A stretch of 48,975 nt of DNA, taken from Isochrysis galbana. Lineage: Eukaryota > Haptophyta > Isochrysidales > Isochrysidaceae. Under the pieces are notes generated by a model, which was given only the letters and a program-made list of their open reading frames with translations, made no database searches and had not been told where the DNA came from. The translations under genes and the position numbers were made by a program. The stretch lies in contig CM030942.1 in assembly GCA_018136815.1 (NCBI GenBank), positions 2,501 to 51,475 on the forward strand. Direction: 5' to 3'. Positions 43,383 through 48,975 of the stretch are shown piece after piece; the stretch's first letter is position 1, and each line of letters starts with the position of its first letter.

Positions 43383-44057
43383 TGCGTGGCCCTGGGAGCA
43401 GACCGCCGCCCGCCAGCTGGGGTGCCCGATGGAGGTGGGGGCGCGAGGCACAGAGCCTGTGCAGTCAGGGGCACGAGGCACACAGCCTGTGCAGGACGAG
43501 GCGTCAGATATTGAGGCGCGCAAAAAGGCGTGCGAGGCGCATGGGGCAGAGGAGGCGATTGACTGGACGTGCGGCGCCTCTGCCTCGCCCTCGAGGCGAT
43601 CGCGCGCGCGCGAGGCACGGCTGGGGTTGGGGTTAAAGCTGGACATGGTGTTGAGGAGGGAGGGGGAGAGAGGGGCGCGCTCGGGCCACGCTCGCGAGAA
43701 GAGAGGGGGGTGCGGGGGGGGGGGGGGGGAAGGGGGGGAGGGAGAGGGGAGAGGGAGAGATGGGAGATGGGAGAGCTCCCCCTCCTCCTCCTGTGTATCA
43801 CTGTGTTTTGGACTGTGTTCTGTGTTTGGCTGTGTTTGTACAAATGTAAAACACAGCCTGTTTTTACTGTGTTTGAAGACGCTCCTGCTGTGTTTCCCAG
43901 CTAGGGTTCCTAAATCCCTTTCATCTTTGTAAAAAAACCCTTGAAAATGCTCGTTATAAAATTAGAAGGTGCCAAGCCGATATTTATTACGTGTAGAACA
44001 GTCAGCTGCCCCCCCCCCCCCCCCCTTTCGGAACCACCGCGTGGAGGGGTGGCGGCG

Positions 44058-45185
44058 ATGGGCGGCGCGGCGGAGCCATCGGCCGAAGACGCAGTGCGCG
44101 TTGCGCTCGCGCAGATCTTCGAGGACGATGGGCTAGCGGAGCGCTGCCACTTCGGTCTTCAAGAGAGCGAAATGGCCCTTCTCAACCGAGACGAGCACGG
44201 CGGCAGCGGCGCGCACGTGTACGGCGATACGGATATCGACCTGGTTCTCTATCTTCTCAAAGACGCTCGCAGTGGCCGTGCAGTATGCGAGTCGGACATC
44301 TTCGTCGACCTCGGCTCGGGCGACGGGCGACTCGTCTTAAGTATGGCGCTTCTTACTCCCGTCGCAAGCAGCATCGGCGTGGAGCTCTCAGCGACGAGAA
44401 ACGCTGCGGCTCAGATGGCAGTGGCTGAGCTCATTGCACGCGCAGTGGCGCCACAGCGAGGTACAAATGTGCAATTCCATCTAGGCAGCATGCTGGAGTA
44501 TGACGTAAGTAGAGCGACGCTCGTCTACTGCTACAATCTGGGTCTGGACGATTCGTTCTTGCTCAGATTAAGAAGGCACCTTGCATCCTCTCTTGCTGAG
44601 GGTGCAATGGTATTGCTGCGAGGTAAACGGCTTCCATCAGTGGTTCCGGGAAATTGTGATGGAAGCTCAGGAACCTATGGCCGTTTTTTCCCATGCTGTC
44701 TCGAGGTGCTTGATGATGCGAGGATTTGTTCATCGAGGCCCCACGATACATCAGCAACAATGATTCGTGCACGGTTAAGATGGCTTGAGCTGGCAGTGGA
44801 GACACAACTTGTGAACCGCATGCATCAGTACTACTGTTACGAAATGCTGTTTACCGAGTTCCTGCTCGACACTTCGACCGCCTCCGCTAATTTTGACGGG
44901 CGAGCTAGATCAAGCAGCAACAGGCTTGGCGACAACTTCATTTATGTTCGCTCAGGAGATGAAAGAACGCGGCACGCTCTCGAGGCGAATCCGAGACTTT
45001 CACATGCGGTTATCGGATGGGCGATAACAAATGCAGCAATGACATTCAAGGAAGCGCGTCGAATAGCGCTCGAAGTGAGGAAGGAAAGGCTCGGATGCAC
45101 AGCTTATGAAAGGTCTGTGTTCGTGTATAGTGAGATGCAGGAAGATGATGAGCTGCCAGTGTCGCTATTTGATACCGTCCGTTGA
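44058..45185 (+). CDS. DOT1-like SAM-dependent methyltransferase
   Basis: Single exon, 375 residues from ATG 44058 (GGCGATGGGCGG). A longer frame from 43941 includes a C-tract and is less likely. VYGDTDIDLVLYLL (about 50-63) then DIFVDLGSGDGRLVLSMALL (about 80-99) and SIGVELSATRNAAAQM form the loop-plus-motif I/II layout of DOT1-type histone H3 Lys79 methyltransferases: Y-G-(E/D), D-L-G-S-G-x-G, G-x-E. FHLGSMLEYDVSRATLVYCYNL is the following strand and acidic stretch. The C-terminal 180 residues are not recognised and do not look like metazoan DOT1. Several small protist proteins share this fold with unknown substrates, so histone activity is only one possibility. Confidence 0.65.
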   Translation: MGGAAEPSAEDAVRVALAQIFEDDGLAERCHFGLQESEMALLNRDEHGGSGAHVYGDTDIDLVLYLLKDARSGRAVCESDIFVDLGSGDGRLVLSMALLTPVASSIGVELSATRNAAAQMAVAELIARAVAPQRGTNVQFHLGSMLEYDVSRATLVYCYNLGLDDSFLLRLRRHLASSLAEGAMVLLRGKRLPSVVPGNCDGSSGTYGRFFPCCLEVLDDARICSSRPHDTSATMIRARLRWLELAVETQLVNRMHQYYCYEMLFTEFLLDTSTASANFDGRARSSSNRLGDNFIYVRSGDERTRHALEANPRLSHAVIGWAITNAAMTFKEARRIALEVRKERLGCTAYERSVFVYSEMQEDDELPVSLFDTVR

Positions 45186-45382
45186 TTACGTTGGCGGAGC
45201 ACAAAGAAAGAAACTTTTGAAGATACCTACTACTCCTACTTGGACACTTCCTTCCCGGGAGGCCGAAGCCATCACCTTTGCCCCACGCTCACTCCCCTCC
45301 CCCTCGTGCCTTTGTCTTCGGTGTCGGGGGCTACGGCCCACGTGCACTACAACAGACCATGCGTGGGGGAGGGCTAGGACCC

Positions 45383-45530
45383 GAACTCGCTCCCCACCGA
45401 ACCCGAACTCGCTCCCCACCGGACCCGAACTCGCTCCCCACCGGACCCGAACTCTCTCCCCACCGGACCCGAACTCGCTCCCCACCGGACCCGAACTCGC
45501 TCCCCACCGGACCCGAACTCGCTCCCATGA
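45383..45530 (+). repeat. 23-bp minisatellite, about 6.5 units
   Basis: Unit CCCGAACTCGCTCCCCACCGGA plus C, starting about 200 bp after the methyltransferase stop. One unit has CTCTC instead of CTCGC and the first has ACCGAA. Confidence 0.9.
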
Positions 45531-47016
45531 GCAAAAGGTCTGTGGAGGCGGTGGGTTGAAGCACTATGCCACGCGGATCTTTACGTAGCCATAGGGCCAA
45601 CGGGGAGGGCTGAGAACCACCCTATATACTCTGGGTTCTTCTCTTCTTTCTTCTTTTTTCACTCTTCTCCTTTCTTTCTTCCTCTATTCTTTGTACTTTT
45701 TCACTGTTTTTTCTATACTGTTAATTCTTCTTGCTTCTGAGAAATCGCGAATGCGACGCACTAGAGCAGTATCCAGCAAATAAAAAGGCTGCGGACTTCG
45801 AATAACATTGGGCGCCGGTGCGGGGGCTTTCTCGATAGAGCTTGTAGCTTTGAACGACCTGTCTCTATGTACACCGGCTCAGCCGCTGGTACCACTTCAT
45901 ATGTGGGAAGGCAAGAAACCCTGCCGCCTCGCCAAGGGGGAACGCTGCAGTACAGAGTACAAATCGATTCAGCTGCACGGGACGCTAGACATCGGAAAAT
46001 AAGCACGAGCAGGCACCGAAGGTTGACACTCCACTTCACATGCCAGGTAAACCCCCTCTCCCTCCCAAGATGTGCACCCCTATAGGTGATTAGGCGGGAA
46101 AGCCAGGCAAACTGCATAGACAGGTAGCGGCGCCTTACGCCTATCTTCGATCACGGAGTGCCACCCTCCTGCCGATTCTTAGGAGATCCCGTATTGCGCC
46201 TTCCTCATTTTGTGTTCGGTTCGTCCAATATCCCCAAAAGCATGATGTGGACCAAATATCCCCAAAAGCATGAAGTGGATAATATCAGCCGCACATGCTC
46301 AGTGGTGACTGCGCATTGCGGTTGTGGAGTTGCTTTTCGCACATGAGCCACGACCTCCGTGGCAGCACACCCACCATCCACTATCGAATTACCTAGGCGT
46401 GGCGCTCAGCGCCATTCCCACAGATGATGGTATAGAGGGGCAAACATTAGAACAATGAGAGGAAGAGGAGCGCGAACACGAGGGGGAATAGCCGAGCTCG
46501 GAGAGGTCGCAGAGGTCTAGGCCCAGCACTCGCAGTCGACTTGGCCCGTCCGACTCGTCTTGCGTCATAAGCCAATCATGATCCATGCCCCGCAGGCAAC
46601 AAGGGACGCCCGGTCTCCTTCTACGAGATGCGAGATCATGGACCGCACGAGCGATTGGGATTGAGCGCCCAGAAAGCAGAAATGTCGAGGAAAATGCCAA
46701 AGCTGACCATGGGCGTGACAAGAGACCTCCACCTTGCTGCAATAATAAGGGGATAACACGGTAGAATGCCCACCTTTCAACACACGCCGCAACGCATGCG
46801 TTTGATGTGGCCGCCGCACGTCGGCATCAACAGCAGAGCCGGGTGAGCTACTGCTAGAACTGCTTTACAACGAGGCAGCATCTATGATCTTTGCAAAGGA
46901 GGGCGATCTACACACGAAGCGTTACACAACAAGCCGTGGGTAGTGCCGGGGGATCCATCGCTGTGTTCCAAACATGAACAGCCGAGGTCGACAGCGCCCT
47001 GCATCACTGGGATCGG
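45531..47016. other. Intergenic, no gene resolved
   Basis: A TTTCTTC-rich pyrimidine tract lies at 45640-45740. Two copies of AATATCCCCAAAAGCATGA sit at 46228-46278. On the minus strand 46389-46860 some frames look partly coding (HFPRHFCFLGAQSQSLVRSM, DHDWLMTQDESDGPSRLR), possibly exons of an unrecognised gene, but no consistent splicing was found. Confidence 0.35.
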
Positions 47017-48630
47017 TCAGCTCGTGCTCTGACCCCGCATGAACGCGAATATCTCCGTGGGGGATCGGGTGGGGCAGTGCTGCGCCATGGCCGTTGCTAG
47101 GATGGCAAGGCCTTGCTCCCAGTCGGCTTGCGGGCAAGCCTGCCCTGTTCCGCCATTGTTTGAAGACGCCGTCGTTGCCGACTCCTCGACCAGCACTTGC
47201 AGTGCCCCGAGGAGGCGAGCCCCCGCCTCTGGCCGGGGCACCTCACCAAAGTGGCAAGAGCTCAGCGAGCACGCGCTTTGCTGCGTCTCGTCAGGAACGT
47301 TGACGTCAACGTCGCCCGACTCGCGGGGCGGCTCCCTTACACCACATGTGCCGCAATGTCGGGATGCCGCAGGCTCGTCCACTGGGTGCTCGTGCAGCAG
47401 CTCGCGCGGCTGGAGCGGCTCATCACCTTCTCTCCGCCAGGCAGCCTGCGCGGCACGCTCCTGTGCTTTCGCGTGGTGCGCCGTGTGCAGCCGGCAGTAG
47501 GTGCGACGCAGCGCTGCCAGCTGGTGCTCACAGAGCATCTTGTAGTGGGAAGGCAGCTTGTGGCAGCTGGGCAGCGAGAGGGCCGCAGAGAGCCGGACCG
47601 GGCAGTCCAGCTTATCGCACGCCTGGGCGCTGTCGTGGGAAGCCTTGACGGCCATCACAAACACAGGTAGCGCGCCATTTGTCGCGACCGCGCCGCCACC
47701 TTCGGCTGACGCCTTGGCAAGCACCTCCATCATCCGTTCAAAGGCGCCATCATCCTCACTCGGGTTCGACGAGCGTGTGGGGTCATAGAAGAGTCCGACG
47801 CACGCGTCGAAGCGGAGGATTAGGAAGAGCGGGTGCTTGCACTTGTTGCGGATGTTCACCGCCGACAGATAGGCCCTGAGCCCCTCCATCGAGTTGTCGA
47901 TCACACAGCGCAGCTGCTTCCTGCTTCCTGCCTCGGCCTTCTCAACCTTCTCCAGCCGGCGCTCAAGCACCTCCGGCGGGAATGGCGTGAGCGTGAGAGC
48001 GGTTGCGTCGGCGCGGCCATCCGCGCCACCGCCTACACCCGTCACGGCAATGAGTTGGGACTGCACCTTGGGCTGCCGCTTGCGCGACTCCACTCGGATT
48101 GGAGGCGAGATGAAGGAGGCAAGAACGGCCATCGCGCCTCCATAGGCATCCTCAGCGGGCACGAGCAGTGATGCAAGCAGGTGCAGGTGCTTGCCCTTGA
48201 GGTTGTACGATGTGGTCTTGAATGAGAGCGACGAGAAGGTACACTGACCATGCACTAGCGGCTGGAGCGTCTCACCGTTGAGTCCACACGAGGTGGCAGT
48301 CTCTGTGGGCGCGTGGAGTGTGACTGCAGAGAGCCTGACAGTCGCTCTGTCTGGAACTGGCCCGAGCGCCTCGACGCGGATTCGCGGGAGGACGGCGTTC
48401 TTGTAGCATGTCCACGTGCCTTCGAGATTGCGCGGCGAGCGCTCCATCTCCACGCATAGGCTGGCAGAGGGCTGGGGAGATGGGAGAAGGAGAGGGGCGT
48501 CGGGAGCGGAAAGAGAGTAGCTGCTACGCTCCCACTGGAAGCTGTGGGGAGCGGGGAGCGCGAGTAGCTCGGCGAGCGTCGCCTCGTCGAGGGGCGTCGC
48601 CTCGTCGAGAGACGCCTCGGTCAGCAGCAT
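47017..48630 (-). CDS. Hypothetical protein, possible Ig-fold transcription factor
   Basis: 537 residues, single exon, ATG 48630 just downstream of GA-rich sequence (start plausible; MLLTEASLDEATPLDEATLA). Residues 60-185 look like a beta-rich domain: WTCYKNAVLPRIRVEALGPV, ATVRLSAVTLHAPTETA, then CTFSSLSFKTTSYNLKGKHL and HLLASLLVP. They end in FISPPIRVESRKRQPKVQSQ, a basic tail. This pattern recalls p53/Rel/RUNT-type Ig-fold DNA-binding domains and similar protist proteins, but I cannot name the family. A helical Glu/Lys region follows (EVLERRLEKVEKAEAGSRKQ), then a second mixed domain with DACVGLFYDPTRSSNPS. The C-terminus is Glu/Ser/Thr-rich. The role is unknown. Confidence 0.6.
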   Translation of the reverse strand: MLLTEASLDEATPLDEATLAELLALPAPHSFQWERSSYSLSAPDAPLLLPSPQPSASLCVEMERSPRNLEGTWTCYKNAVLPRIRVEALGPVPDRATVRLSAVTLHAPTETATSCGLNGETLQPLVHGQCTFSSLSFKTTSYNLKGKHLHLLASLLVPAEDAYGGAMAVLASFISPPIRVESRKRQPKVQSQLIAVTGVGGGADGRADATALTLTPFPPEVLERRLEKVEKAEAGSRKQLRCVIDNSMEGLRAYLSAVNIRNKCKHPLFLILRFDACVGLFYDPTRSSNPSEDDGAFERMMEVLAKASAEGGGAVATNGALPVFVMAVKASHDSAQACDKLDCPVRLSAALSLPSCHKLPSHYKMLCEHQLAALRRTYCRLHTAHHAKAQERAAQAAWRREGDEPLQPRELLHEHPVDEPAASRHCGTCGVREPPRESGDVDVNVPDETQQSACSLSSCHFGEVPRPEAGARLLGALQVLVEESATTASSNNGGTGQACPQADWEQGLAILATAMAQHCPTRSPTEIFAFMRGQSTS

Positions 48631-48975
48631 TCTCCTTGGGGGAGAGAGGGAGAGTGGGGGGAGAGAAGGTTGGGGGGAGAGGGGGGTGGGCGGCGAGGCA
48701 GCGCACGCGCGCGAGAGAGGGGGGGAGGGCGGAAGAGGAAGCGGGAGGGAGAAAGAGAGGGTACTTTACATGAGGTTCGTGGTTTTCCGGGGAGTGTAGT
48801 CATTTGATACCGGGGGAGAGAGAGAAGAGGAGAGAGAGAGGAGACGGGGAGGAGGGAGGGGGCGACAGAAGATGTTCTGCAGAAAGACACGAGAGAGAGA
48901 GGGCAGGAGGAGAGAGAGGGGAAGAGGGACGAGAGAGAGAGAGAGGGGGGGGGGGGGGGGTAGGGGAGAGAGAGA
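48631..48975. other. GA-rich low-complexity window end
   Basis: (GAGAGG)n and G-tracts (48947-48960). Probably promoter and 5' UTR of the minus-strand gene above; no other gene. Confidence 0.6.

Noticed and set aside
45383-45530. CRISPR-like array
   Set aside because: Units are contiguous 23-mers without spacers; it is a minisatellite.

Overview
This is a GC-rich stretch of nuclear DNA from a unicellular eukaryote, most likely a flagellated alga with a complex plastid (haptophyte or stramenopile type). I cannot fix the lineage from sequence alone. The reasons are short GT-AG introns of about 80-530 nt in most genes, centrin and katanin genes, a cysteine synthase whose protein starts with a secretory-type signal peptide (as expected for complex-plastid targeting), long homopolymer and dinucleotide tracts, and many non-LTR retroposons. 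Two 100-N assembly gaps are present (22276-22375 and 41376-41475).

Host genes, left to right: a 5'-truncated DGAT2-family acyltransferase (1-907, +); a cytochrome b561 core (1308-1927, -); an unknown coiled-coil protein (4085-5813, +); a four-exon cysteine synthase (18172-20048, -); katanin p60 (25291-26955, -); a weak hypothetical gene (27300-27842, -); two-exon centrin (31586-32241, +); a SprT/GCNA-like protease with an acidic disordered N-terminus (35568-37589, +); a DUF1499-like protein (39418-40133, +); a possible transposase-derived gene with a GA-microsatellite intron (41776-43207, -); a DOT1-like methyltransferase (44058-45185, +); and an unrecognised 537-residue protein that may carry an Ig-fold DNA-binding region (47017-48630, -). 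The genes look unrelated and independently transcribed, with no operon-like grouping.

The rest is mostly mobile DNA. One non-LTR (LINE-like) family is seen as several broken copies: ORF1 at 6530-7394 plus 10293-11430, 22817-24364 and 40877 onward, probably also 38575-39159, and one reverse transcriptase scrap at 11432-11524. Several short retroposon (SINE-like) types accompany it; three copies have long target-site duplications (16, 16 and 21 bp). LINE and SINE copies share a 5'-terminal stem-loop followed by CATGG. The stem sequence differs between copies while the pairing is kept, which is the most interesting structural signal in the window.

A second system is a terminal-inverted-repeat (TIR) element. 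One near-complete copy (7395-10289) sits inside a LINE ORF1 and carries an AT-richer ankyrin-repeat gene and palindromic GC-rich repeats. Single ends of the same family occur at 16376-16404, 24838-24890 and 33823-33851. The block 6505-11524 is therefore a nest: a LINE broken by a TIR element and again by a SINE. An integrase relic of an LTR element (24418-24606) lies against the 5' end of another LINE copy.
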